64,000 nucleotides of DNA from Euglena gracilis (taxonomy: Eukaryota; Euglenida; Euglenophyceae; Euglenales): NCBI GenBank assembly GCA_039621445.1, contig CP154955.1, forward strand, positions 5,260,785 through 5,324,784, in the 5' to 3' direction. Numbering within the stretch: position 1 is the stretch's first letter; the number at the start of each line of letters is the position of its first letter. The position numbers were made by a program, and so were the translations under genes. The notes beneath the pieces are model-generated. The model did no database searches. It was given only the letters and a program-made list of their open reading frames with translations, and had not been told where the DNA came from. Below are positions 19,462 through 29,399 of this stretch, in pieces.

Positions 19462-20401
19462 TAAATTTCACTTCGACACCCAGAAGGAAGGATGATACCT
19501 GAACCTTCGAACTACAGACATCGAAAAAAAAAAAGAGCAAGGTGAGAGCAACCTGAAGAACGAGAAGAGCCTCCTGAGTGACAATTTTCAAAACACTTTC
19601 AAAATCGACTTCGATGAAAGATGGCTTTTTAGAAAAAATTGGTTTAAACAAGAGGGCCGACTGTTGGCCACAGCAGCTGGAGCAGGGGTTTTCTTAAGCC
19701 GGAGGGTACCCCATTCCCCGGGGGGGGGGTCCAGCCAGCCAGCAGCTCAAATCCAGCCAGCAGCCCAAATTCGGGCTGGAGCCCCCCCCCCCCCCCGGGG
19801 GTCGAGTGAAATAAAGTTGGGTCCAGCCCGGCCGCAGGCCGGACCAGCCGGCCGCAGGCCGGCCAGCCAACTGGGCTGCCCAGCACACCTATCCCTGCAT
19901 TTTTCCTCCTCATCACAACTTCCTCCATCACAGCCCCCCAGCCTTGACCGAGCTCCATCCATCAAAATGTCGAAAATGGCAAAAAATTATTGGAAAATTT
20001 TGTTTACCGTCGACCCAGCCCAGCCCAGCCCCCTCCAGCCCCGGACCCCCCCCATCCCCCCGGGGGGGGGGGCCAGCCAGCAGCTCAAATCCAGCCAGCA
20101 GCCTTTTTGCCAGCCGGAGGCTGGACCCCCCCCCCCGGGAGGTCCTTAAGAAAACCCCTGAGCTGGAGAGCCCGGGTGCTCGGAAAAACCGTGGCAACCG
20201 TGGGCGGCTGGCCACCCCTTCCTCATCCAAAGCAGAAAAACTCAACACAAACGAGCTCCCCCCCCCAGCGACAGCCCCCTGGCAGTGGTCAAGAAGTGCC
20301 GAAAAGGGACAGGTTAGCTTGCCACGGGCCGTCTCCTTCCAAGTCGTCCAGGGCGGAGGCCCCTCACAAGCCAAAATTCTTTGTACAGGATTTCGCACCA
20401 C
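19461..20401 (-). CDS. Spliced gene interrupted by a hAT-like element
   Basis: The upstream part (20401-20161) has no ATG in view and reads ...KLTCPFSALLDHCQGAVAGG ... LPRFFRAPGLSS, stopping at the element 19683-20160. Beyond it the same frame resumes (CCGQQSALLFKPIFSKKPSF, then IEVDFESVLKIVTQEALLVL) to CTTCAG|GTTGCT at 19553. A 41-bp intron ends TTTTTTCGATGTCTGTAG, and the last exon 19511-19461 (FEGSGIILPSGCRSEI) ends in TAG. Phase is kept at every joint when the element and one target octamer are removed. Function unknown. Either the element is removed as an intron or the gene is dead. Confidence 0.42.
19683..20160. mobile_element. Short hAT-like element (478 bp), perfect TIR and TSD
   Basis: Perfect 16-bp terminal inverted repeats: CAGGGGTTTTCTTAAG at 19683-19698 and its complement at 20145-20160. 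Perfect 8-bp target duplication AGCTGGAG at 19675-19682 and 20161-20168. The interior holds C-tract/G-tract palindromes and GCCGGAGGCTGG motifs with no transposase. TIRs starting CAGG and 8-bp duplications are typical of the hAT superfamily. Confidence 0.85.
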
Positions 20402-20489
20402 TGAGGGCCGGTCCCGCCTTGGAAGATGGAACCAAGGCCAAGGGGGCGAACACCACAGAGACCATAGAGGCTAATATTATCGGACCTCC

Positions 20490-21190
20490 ACGACACAGGA
20501 AGGGGGAGGAAGGGACCAGGAGGGCGAAGCACAAGACGATTCCATGCCCAATTGAAATCTTGAGGCCACCCATGCCCCTTTAAATTTGAAAAGAGAATTC
20601 TGGCAGACCGTTTGGTTTTCCTCTCCCAGTGGGTTTACTTGGGCCAGTCAGGGCTCCGCTGTGTGAAATGGCGAGGTGAGGTCCTCCTTTCTCGCCAGCC
20701 AAAGCCAGAGACAGTTTCCCAGGACCAAAGAAGGGCCTGAGGGTGGGGGTGGTGCCGGACCATTTGTGCGGTCAATATGCTCAAGGCCAGCAAAAAAGGT
20801 TTCCTGACCGAGCTTAATTTTACGGCAGCACCGACCCCACATATCAGACACCTCGGGCTCCGAACTTTGTCATTGTGAGGCCATGCCTTGCTCGCTGGCG
20901 GAAAAAATGCACTTTTTAAAGGTCCCGCTTAGTGCCGCCTCGCCGGAGTTGGCTGCGCTGTCTCCGACGTGGCGGCCATGGCGCTGTTTCTTTCCCTGGG
21001 GGGGTCCTCCCCCCCTGGCCCCCATCTTCTGACTGAGGGCGTTTGAAGACAAATTTCTTTATATGGGTGGGGGGGGTCGGGCTCACAATGTCTTTGTGCT
21101 CCGCCCTCGGTGTCCCTTCCTCCCTTGTCGGCTTTCCTCGAGGGAATGCGAGGCCTGTTGCAAGGGTAGGGCACTCGGCCATGGCCCAAT
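20490..21190. repeat. Diverged DIRS-terminus-like sequences
   Basis: About 20497-20545 resembles the left DIRS end (GGAGGAA..GACCA.GAGGGCG.AGCACAAGA). About 21080-21150 resembles the internal complementary region (GGGCTCAC...TTGTGCTCCGCCCTC...TTCCTCCCT.GTC). About 20940-20975 resembles the inner edge of the terminal repeat (CCGGAGTTGGC...TCTCCGAC). Order and spacing partly match the 3' end of the DIRS element, so this looks like a decayed relative. Confidence 0.5.
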
Positions 21191-21315
21191 TCAGGAGAAG
21201 ATGGACGTAATATTTTCACAAAAATGGCAAGTTAGCAACAGAGTCTGTGGGTTCAAAAGGCTCATGAATTTTTATCCTCAAAAGCAGAAGTGGAATTTGG
21301 ATAGGTCCATTGCCC

Positions 21316-21989
21316 ATGAGTGCTTTGGAGGGGGATTTTTTTGATTTTTTGCTATCAAATGTTGCTTCCAATGCTTCCCTTACCGCATGGGGGGGGGGAA
21401 CTTTACAGCAGCTGTTTTTTGTGTTGCCTTGCGGGATAAGGCAACAGGCCACAGGCAAAAGAAAAAACTTTGAAAAAGAAGAAGCATTCGAAGGGTCATG
21501 CACCTCTTTGGGACCCGGGGGTCTAGGCTAGGGCAAGAAATTTGGGCGGGAAAGAAATTTGGGCTGGCTAGCCCCCCACCCCCCCAGGGGAACCATGGCT
21601 GTACCTGGGCAGGGCCGGCGGGCTGGGCCGAAACCGAACAACTGTTCAAAAAAATGACCTGCAAAATGTAGAGCTCTGAAAAGAACGAACACCTGACAAC
21701 CCCTTTAAAAAAAAAACGCCCAAAAGCCCCCCGAAAAGCCCTATTTTGGCCATTTTCGACAACTTTCCCAAAAATTTCCTTCTGGACCCAGCAAAAAAGG
21801 GGCTGGGGCTGGCCAGCTGGGCCAGCTGCAGCACCCCCCGGGCGTTGCGGGCCAAAATCGAGGGTAGTTGCAGCAGGCCGGGGGGGGGTCTGCAAAAGAG
21901 ATGTATGCTGAAGGTACCCAAAAAAAAACCTTTAAAGAGAAACCTCACAAAGCTGGAACAATAAAACTCTCTGCAGGGATTAGAAGAAG
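21316..21989 (+). CDS. ORF interrupted by a hAT-like element, unknown
   Basis: ATG at 21316 (MSALEGDFFDFLLSNVASNA...), continuing to RKNFEKEEAFEG at 21495. The element 21497-21907 follows. On the far side the frame resumes as TQKKTFKEKPHKAGTIKLSA and on to AGAAG|GTAAAA at 21989. Both halves are Lys/Glu-rich and in one frame if the element and one target copy are removed. An internal intron around the run of G at 21390 is possible. Function unknown. Confidence 0.38.
21497..21907. mobile_element. Short hAT-like element, CATACATCTCTTTAAG subfamily, copy 1
   Basis: Ends CATGCACCTCTTTGGG and (inverted) CATACATCTCTTTTGC. The interior shares AGAAATTTGGGCTGGCTAG and AAAATGACCTGCA with the copy at 56325-56788. 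The flanks CGAAGGGT and CTGAAGGT are an imperfect octamer duplication. No coding capacity. Confidence 0.6.
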
Positions 21990-22089
21990 GTAAAAAAAGG
22001 TTGGAAATTGCGTCTTTTCATGGACAAAAGTGAACAAATGGACACCAGAACGGAGTACATAACCGAGAATAATGCAGAAAAGGCAGTGG

Positions 22090-25000
22090 CTATGTGGCGG
22101 AGGGAGTGGAGGGGTCAGGCAAAGCTGCTGGGGTGATGGGGGCCCTGCAGAGGACAAAAGGAGAACATGCAACAAGGTAGGGTGAGGCCGTTGCGAAAAC
22201 ACGTTTCTTCTTGGGCATAACAGTTTTGAGCACCAGCCCTCCCCCAGGAAGGTGTACGGAAAATGGACAGGTTAAGAGCCACCTCCCTCCCCGCATGCGG
22301 GTCTGGTCCGGATTCCAACCTGAGGCTGAACCACAAAGGGGAAACACAATGGAACCAGTGGCTTTTTGAACCTGATTCACCAGAGTCACATCTCCAACAG
22401 GCTCCAATAGATACTCAAAAAAAATTCATCCCCTGAGGCGCCATGGTGTGGATGGTGCGTGGATGAGCCTCGACGCAGTTTTTTGGACCACCTGCAAATG
22501 TGACCTGTGTGCAGACCGATTTTAGCCATCTTCCTGTTCCAATGCTGTAACCCGGAGACAGGTTGCTTTTCAGCAAGGCTGCCCTGCACATTCGGGAAAA
22601 CCTTGGAGACATCCTCCCCCTGCGGACGGGGTTAACCCCCCAGAAGGGAAGCACGTTTTCGGCCCAAAACTGCTGCAAACAACAGCAGCAACATTGGCAG
22701 CAGCAACCACAACACGGGGACTCCCACCCATCCACCCACCAGAAACCCAACCAGGATGGGGGTGGGGCCCACCAACTTCAAAGTTTCTGGAACTGCCCTT
22801 CAATATGCCATCCCCCTTTCGCAGAGGTTTGGAAGCGGCCGCACACTTCTCCACCCCGGGGTGCAGCCTCGCAAGGTCCTCAAACGTGATGCGGGAGGAG
22901 GTGGGGAGGGCCCGGAGGAGGTTCTGGAGGTAGGGACGATGTGCTGCATCCACCCTGCGTTAGGCAATACACTCCCTGTGCCCCCCGTCTCAGACGCACC
23001 ACCCAGAGCAGTCCAAGGCACAAAATACGCACACAAATGGATCCACAATGTGTACACACGTGCCCTCACACTTCCACACAAACACATTCTTTGAAACGCC
23101 GTTAAAAAATATCCCCCTCAGAAACTCGATCATGACAGGGTCGACCCCCCCCCCCACCCACCATGGCACCCACTCAAGAAAATTCCTTTGGCGCCTTTGG
23201 CGCCAAAGGAATTTTGACCCCCGGAAATACAGGAAGGCCTGGTGGGTTGATGGGTGGGGGTTGGCTCCCCCAACCACCAGGATGGGGTGGTCGACCCCCC
23301 CCCCACCCACCACACATGAGGTTGCGGATATTCCCATACAGCCCTGCAGGTTGGCCAGTGTTGGGGACCCTGACAGTTTCCTTCAATGACAGTCTGGCTG
23401 TGGATGGCAGTTTTGTGGGCATATGCATATGAACCTAGAGGTGACCGGTATGCCGGTGTGGGAGATGAAATGAATTAACATCACTGCTGAATTTGCTCCT
23501 TGGACTGCCAAAATTTAGGGGCAACCCTTGTTCCAGATTTTATATGTCAAATATATTGTGATGTGTACAAACAACACATGCACATGTACACATCTGCGTT
23601 TGATCACACTCATCAACCCTTCAATGCCAAATTACACCAATGCCACACCTTGAGACCCCTCCTGCCCTCTCCCCGTACAAAACCAACGCTCACTTGATGC
23701 CCTGCCCGAGGGCCATGCCCTCCTGAAAATCGGTACCTGAAAAAACAGCAGTACCCCCATGGAAACTGCCACGGGCTTGGGATTGTAACATTGGCGCGAT
23801 GCTTGTTGCTGTGTGACCCTTGGCTTTTCACTGGTCATTGGAACAGAGGACAAGGTCGCACACCGGGCGATGGCCTCCACGGCCACCCGCAGGTCTGGCG
23901 GGCACGCCCCAAACACGTCGCACAGGGTCCGCGCCACGTCGGGCAGGGCCGCCGCCGGCTGCAGCGTGCAGGCGAATGGGGCAAGCGTCCACCGGAGAGG
24001 GAGGGTGGCAGCCACTGTTGTTGGATTTGGGTCTGGGCTTCCCACCTGAAAAACACATTAATGAAGGACAATAATGGGGCATCACCAACACAAAATCTGA
24101 GCTTCAAAGCCTCAAATTAGGTATCACTTCCAAACTGGTACCAATTTCCTGATGTAAAAAAAATTGTGATTAAATCAGAAATCTGGAAAATATCCAAAAT
24201 TTGGAGACCTCAGGCATAAAATATGCAAGAAATTTCGTTCCACCAATTTTGTCCATCATTTCATTTGCCTCCGATCTCCCCCTGCCCCAGTTTATTTCAC
24301 TGTGCAACTTCTATTGAATTGATTTAATATAATTGGTCCAAAATGTATATGCAACTTCCAGTTGTCTGGTGAAACAGCAATTTGTCAGTGCAACTGCTTG
24401 AGGGGGGAAAAAAATCCGAAAGAATAAATATGCAAAAAAATCCAAAATTTTCGCAAGTTTTTCATTATGCAAAAAAATGGTAAATTGTGGAACTTTGGAT
24501 AAAACAAAAAATGCAAAGGATGAAACTTTAATACCCCGTCACACCCACCTGTCCACCCACCTGCCCACCCAAAACCCACCCGAAGTCGGCCGAAAGGCCT
24601 TTAAATTTCTTACAGCTTGGCTTTGGGCGGGGCAGATTGACCATGGCACACTTCAAACTCTGGATAAATGGTCCAGACAACCCATCCGTCCACCCACCCA
24701 CTCAAAGACCGACCTCTCACCCCCAACGTATGTGGATGAAGGGGACCCCCGGCCGCGACAAACTCCACGCGGACCACCGTGAGGGGGTCGCTGCGCTGGA
24801 ACTGGCTGAGGCGCAGCAGGTTCTTGAACGCCTGGCGGTCGCAGCCAAAATCAGGCTGTTTTCTTACCAACCCCAGGGGGAGGGGGGGTCCGGAGTGCCC
24901 TTGAGTGGCTGCCCAAACAGGCACTACCCCCTGGGGGGGGGGTCAGATTTCGGCCCGTGCCCAAGGAACTTTTCTCTGAAAATAGGCCATTTTCCTTATG

Positions 25001-25354
25001 CCTCTTTTGAGCCTTCCGGTGCCTTTGGCGCCGGAGTGCCTGCTAGGCCTTTGGAGTGCCTGCTAGGGCACTTTTGGCTGTGTGCCCTCCCCCCCCCCCC
25101 CCCCCGGGGGGTCGGATTTTTGTGCCTTGGAGTGCCTGCCCAGGTAGGCACCCCCCCCCCCCCCAGGGTGGGGTCGATACCCGACTAAAATACAGCCTGC
25201 CCAAAGCCCAGGCTGTAGGCGTTGAGCTCCGCGATGGTGATGGTGTCGCCCTGTGTGAACCCCGGCGGGAAGGGTGATCCGAGCGCGCACCCAGTGACCC
25301 ACACCCTCACCCACATGTGCACACAGATACACACACATACACATACACACACAC

Positions 25355-25415
<61 letters not shown>

Positions 25416-27585
25416 AACACATACACATACACATACACATACGCATACACACGCTACACACATACACACACAGACAGACTCTAACACACTACACACACAC
25501 ACACACACACACATGCACACACAACACACACATGCCAGATTTCTTTTTGGATTTTTGACCTAAGTCCTTTGATTTTTGGCCATTTTTGGCCGAATGCCCA
25601 AAGTGACCGACCTCTCCCCAGGGGGAGGGCAGAAAGTGGGTGACTGTTTTTTGAAAAGTGTCTGACTTGTTTTCTTGAAACGGAGTGTGACCGTCCTGCC
25701 TACTCCGCCCTATTGGTAAGCAATGGCGAGGTCCATACCATGGGTGGGTGGTGGGTGTGCGTGCTTGTGTGCGCATGTGACCCCCCGGGAGTCTGGAGCC
25801 AAAAAAAAGTCAGTCACTCCAAAAGAACCAGACAGTCACTCCACCTGGGAGGTGGGGTTGGAGAGACTTCAAGCAATCGTTTGGTCTGGACCACCCCCCC
25901 CCCCGGGCTGGGGGGGGGTCCGGGACCCCCTGGAACCAAAAATCTTTTCTTCCCTGGTGCTTTGCGCCGGAAGATTTATGTTTTTATCATCTGCTTATGC
26001 CATTTTGGTGAAAAAAATCACCTGAAAACATAATTAGGGACATTTTTGGAAGTCCCTCAAAAAATTACGGTGCTTTGCAACCAACCAACCAATCACACAC
26101 ACATCTGTGTTTTTTATTGATCATGTTTATTGCATAATGCACATGTTACTTGTTCATGAACATGCATTGTGTATGCATTGATGAACGTGGTCCATACACA
26201 TGGTATATTTCCCGCCCCTGTCCTTGACACCCTTGCCAAAGCATGGGGAGGGAAAATGCGGTTGACACTGGGTGTGTGTCATGGGCACGCCGTGTCATGT
26301 GCACTGCACCACAAAGAAAATGGCATTTTGGGAACGGGAAAAATGCGGTTGACACGGGGGGGGGGGTGTCATGGACCAGCTGTGTCAAGAACAAAGGGAG
26401 GGTGTACATAAATATCGTCGTATCTTGGCAATTGAGGTACATTGGCACACAGGAGGGCCACACACCTCGCGGTGCTCACAGAGGTCGCGGTACAGCCGGC
26501 GGCACTGCGACGGCTGCAGCACGCGTCGCTGCCGCGCAGTCTGCTGCCGCTGCCGCGCCTCGAAGTACTGCACGGCGAACTGGTACAGGGCTTTCGGGTG
26601 GTGCAGTGCTGCGGCCAGGCGACCGCATTGGCATATTGGCAAGCGCCGGGATTCGGCGTCACCCCCCCCCCCCAAATAAGATTCCCCCCTGAGCTGATCG
26701 TGCAAAAAAATCAAAAAAATAAGGCCCCCTGACGGCGCAAAGCGCCGGGGATGGTGAAACTTTTCCTTAAAAAGTTACCAAAAAGCCCAATTTCACACAC
26801 ACAGAAAAAATTGAAATTTCTAAAATTTTCAGATTTTCAAAGGGCAAAAGCATGGCAAATGTCGACTTGTAGGAATTCCACATGGTGCGAAGCGCCGAAA
26901 GGAAAAAGTCAGTGTTTTTGGGAACCTGAAAAATGACGTTTTTTTTTTCGGGCCCGGGTCGGTCAAGAAAAATCCAAAAATCAGACCCCCAATCAATAAG
27001 GCCCCCCGGAGGTTTCCAGTAAGGGGGGGAGGTATGCAGAAGCAAGGTGGAAAGCGACACAGCACACAGTCGGTGGGCACAAAACCTCCTGTAAACCCAC
27101 GACGCCTGACTCCTGCACATGCGGTGGTTCTGCTGCACTTGGAGGGGGGCACTTTGAGGGAGAGGGCTCACTTCGTTTTGAGAAAAAAATTGCTCACCCC
27201 CTTCGAAAAAAGCATGCGCTTTGGCGGGTTGATCTGCCACGGAGTGCGATCATTCTCGACAAACAAGGTCACACAATTGCCTGCGTGGTGTGCCACCGCC
27301 GTCCGGCACCCCACGCCAGGCTGCCATTCCAGAGCAAACCGGGCTAAATCATCAAAGGTCCGAATCCCAGACACTGTGCAAAGCCATGTGGTCTAGTGCA
27401 AGCGGGAAACCAATGCCTGGAGGCGAAAACGGTCAACGCACCTGACGTTCCTGAACCACGGGGAGGCAGCCTGCTCGGCACTCCCGGTACACTGCCTTCG
27501 TGAACTCTGTCACCAGCTGTGACCACTCCCTGCCAGGACGATTTGGAACCCACTGGCAAAAACTGTCAAAGGAAATCCACGCCAT
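22090..27585 (-). CDS. 11-exon gene, unknown protein of about 604 residues
   Basis: Exons: 27585-27442, 27392-27198, 27151-27097, 26608-26466, 25250-25194, 24855-24721, 24045-23737, 23434-23316, 22954-22777, 22672-22505, 22401-22090. The model starts with ATG (MAWISFDSFCQWVPNRPGRE) and ends in TAG. Every intron is GT-AG and every junction keeps phase, including two split codons. Intron 1 is 49 bp and intron 2 is 46 bp; others carry microsatellites or repeats. Exons are GC-richer than introns. Exon 4 (HPKALYQFAVQYFEARQRQQ) resembles the second helix of the RIIa/Dpy-30 docking fold found in ciliary proteins; the rest matches nothing I know. Intron 5 is a hAT-like element. Exon 3 has two possible donors, so residues there are least certain. 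Confidence 0.55.
24852..25199. mobile_element. hAT-like element forming an intron
   Basis: Ends CAGGCTGTTTTCTTACC and (inverted) CAGGCTGTATTTTAGTC, sharing the CAGGCT start of the other hAT-like elements. Flanking octamers GCCAAAAT and CCCAAAGC are 5 of 8 alike. In the minus-strand gene the predicted donor is CAGGCT|GTATTT and the acceptor AAAACAG|CCTG, so both splice sites lie in the terminal repeats. Confidence 0.5.
25320..25530. repeat. (CATACA)n / (CA)n microsatellite
   Basis: About 140 bp of CATACA hexamers and then CA dinucleotides, within intron 4 of the 22090-27585 gene model. Confidence 0.95.
26251..26380. repeat. Tandem duplication within an intron
   Basis: GGGAAAATGCGGTTGACACxGGG...GTGTCATGG occurs twice, 85 bp apart. 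Confidence 0.6.
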
Positions 27586-27942
27586 AACTAATAAATGAGC
27601 CCCTTGTGTCCCACCCCTACAAAACTTGTTAAACCCCTAATCACGGGTGAATGCTCTTTAGGGACAGACCGTCGACATGTATGTACATTTATTTGGGCTT
27701 TTTCTTTGGAACTCACCTAAAAATGCCTTAAGAAGAGCCACTTTTTGCATCAATGCCCAATTTTTAGCCTTATTCTCATTTTGGGCAACAAATCACATTA
27801 ATCATTCTCATTAATTCAACAAATTTCATCAGTCAATTGATGATGCAATTTCCTCTTCACTGCAGAACTTTCCCACAAATTTACAATACTTTGGAACATT
27901 TTTTTTGCCCCCCACCCCGCCAAACCAGAGGTCGCTCATCTG

Positions 27943-28103
27943 ACCTGACCTACACCCCCCTTGTCCAAGAAACAGCGATGTACCATGAATATGCCATTGA
28001 AAAGGTGCGTCGACGACACTGTACGCCAAAGAATTACGCTGGGTGGTGTTTGGAAAAGTGCCGTTGGGACAGCGGGAGGGAGTTGACGACATGGTGTAGT
28101 TGA
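27943..28103 (+). CDS. Candidate exon, unknown
   Basis: The frame reads YTPLVQETAMYHEYAIEKVR, then RRHCTPKNYAGWCLEKCRWD, with charged, helix-prone composition and four Cys. A minus frame (27829-28092) is also open. It lies upstream of, and divergent from, the 11-exon gene. Confidence 0.28.
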
Positions 28104-28125
28104 GATGGGGGGGAAGGCAATCTGT

Positions 28126-28446
28126 TCAGCCAGGGGAGGTGCGGCACCAAGCCAATACCACATCAATCTCAGTGTGTCTGGTGGGTTTAGGATCACAGTG
28201 CCTACCTCCCCCCCCCCTCGTGCGCTTGACCCGGGCCATGATTGAAGGAGGCCCCGGGGCCAGTCTTATGGGGCCAAGTTTGGACGTTAAAAACTTCGGT
28301 GGCCATGCACAAAAGACCGAACGCCAAAATTGGGGGGCCGAATCTGCATGAAAGGAGAGCCTTGCCGACCCATCCCTGCCCTGCTCAGGGGGTAGCTGCT
28401 GCCCTGGTGGCTCATCCACCCCAGAGTTGGTGGCTGCGACGGGCAT
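28126..28446 (-). CDS. ORF, unknown protein (first exon?)
   Basis: 106 codons from an ATG (MPVAATNSGVDEPPGQQLPP ... FHADSAPQFWRSVFCAWPPK). The codon mix is typical of the better exons in this window. A donor GCCCGG|GTCAAG after SIMAR could end a first exon, beyond which the sequence becomes a run of G. Function unknown. Confidence 0.4.
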   Translation of the reverse strand: MPVAATNSGVDEPPGQQLPPEQGRDGSARLSFHADSAPQFWRSVFCAWPPKFLTSKLGPIRLAPGPPSIMARVKRTRGGGGRHCDPKPTRHTEIDVVLAWCRTSPG

Positions 28447-28578
28447 CGGTCAGGAGGCAGGGTGGAGAAATCACATAGAGCAATGCCGTCCTGTGGGGAA
28501 AGGGGCCGGCTGCGGTGGGGGTCTACCGCAAAAATGGAATCCTAACTTTTTGGTTGCCTCCGTGGAGGCTCAAAGTAC

Positions 28579-28609
28579 CAATATATATATATATATATAT
28601 AGATATATC

Positions 28610-28641
<32 letters not shown>

Positions 28642-28860
28642 TGTATATGTATATGTATATGTATATATATGTATATATATGTATATGTATATATGTGTAT
28701 AAATACACACATATATACACAGATATATACACATACACACACGTACACACATATATATACATACATACATACATACATACATACATACATACATACATAC
28801 ATACATACATACATACATACATACATACATACATACATACATACATACATACATACATAC
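28579..28860. repeat. (TA)n then (CATA)n microsatellite
   Basis: Interrupted TA/TATG for about 170 bp, then about 25 perfect CATA tetramers ending in a T run. Repeated Cys-Met-Tyr-Val and Tyr-Ile frames are artefacts. Confidence 0.95.
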
Positions 28861-28932
28861 TTTTTTTTTTTGTGTGGTGGCCAGGCCAGGGAGGTCACGC
28901 AGCATGCACCGAGTGGCCCCTCCCCGTCCACC

Positions 28933-29355
28933 ATGGCAGTGAGGCGACCAAGCCCCGCCTGCAGGGACATGGATGCCATCAACCCCTGCCAAGTGGGGCC
29001 CCAAGGATGGGTCCCCGCCGAGGCGGGCCCCGCGCCGGGGCCAGGGTTCCCCCCCCATACATGCCATGCGTGCTGGGTGGACTGCTCGGAGCAAGGCTGC
29101 CGCGGTGGGGCGAGCCGTTGGCCGAGGGTCCCCCAGCGCCGCGGATGGGATTGCCCCTCAGCCCCCCGGGGAACCATGATGAGCAGGGAGCAAAGTGGTG
29201 ACTGGACAGAGGGTAACCAAGCCGCTCAAGAGAGCCGTCTTTGGAAGGGAATGAACAAGCAATGCCCACCATACCCAGGCTCACGGGGGCGTTGGTACCA
29301 TGAGGGTTGTCGGCAACGAGAGTCATCGGACACCAAACGCCCTCGCAAAAAGTAG
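28933..29355 (+). CDS. Cys-rich ORF with basic tail, unknown
   Basis: 140 codons. The ATG sits in CCACCATGGCAG, a good eukaryotic start context. The product is Pro/Gly-rich with a cluster of Cys and His (PHTCHACWVDCSEQGC), further Cys and Trp, and ends SSDTKRPRKK, which could be a nuclear signal. It lies just after the (CATA)n array. Opposite-strand frames are also open, as expected for GC-rich DNA. No domain recognised. Confidence 0.42.
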   Translation: MAVRRPSPACRDMDAINPCQVGPQGWVPAEAGPAPGPGFPPHTCHACWVDCSEQGCRGGASRWPRVPQRRGWDCPSAPRGTMMSREQSGDWTEGNQAAQESRLWKGMNKQCPPYPGSRGRWYHEGCRQRESSDTKRPRKK

Positions 29356-29399
29356 AGGGCTCCCATCAGCACATCATTATGCCAAGGCCAGACAACATC

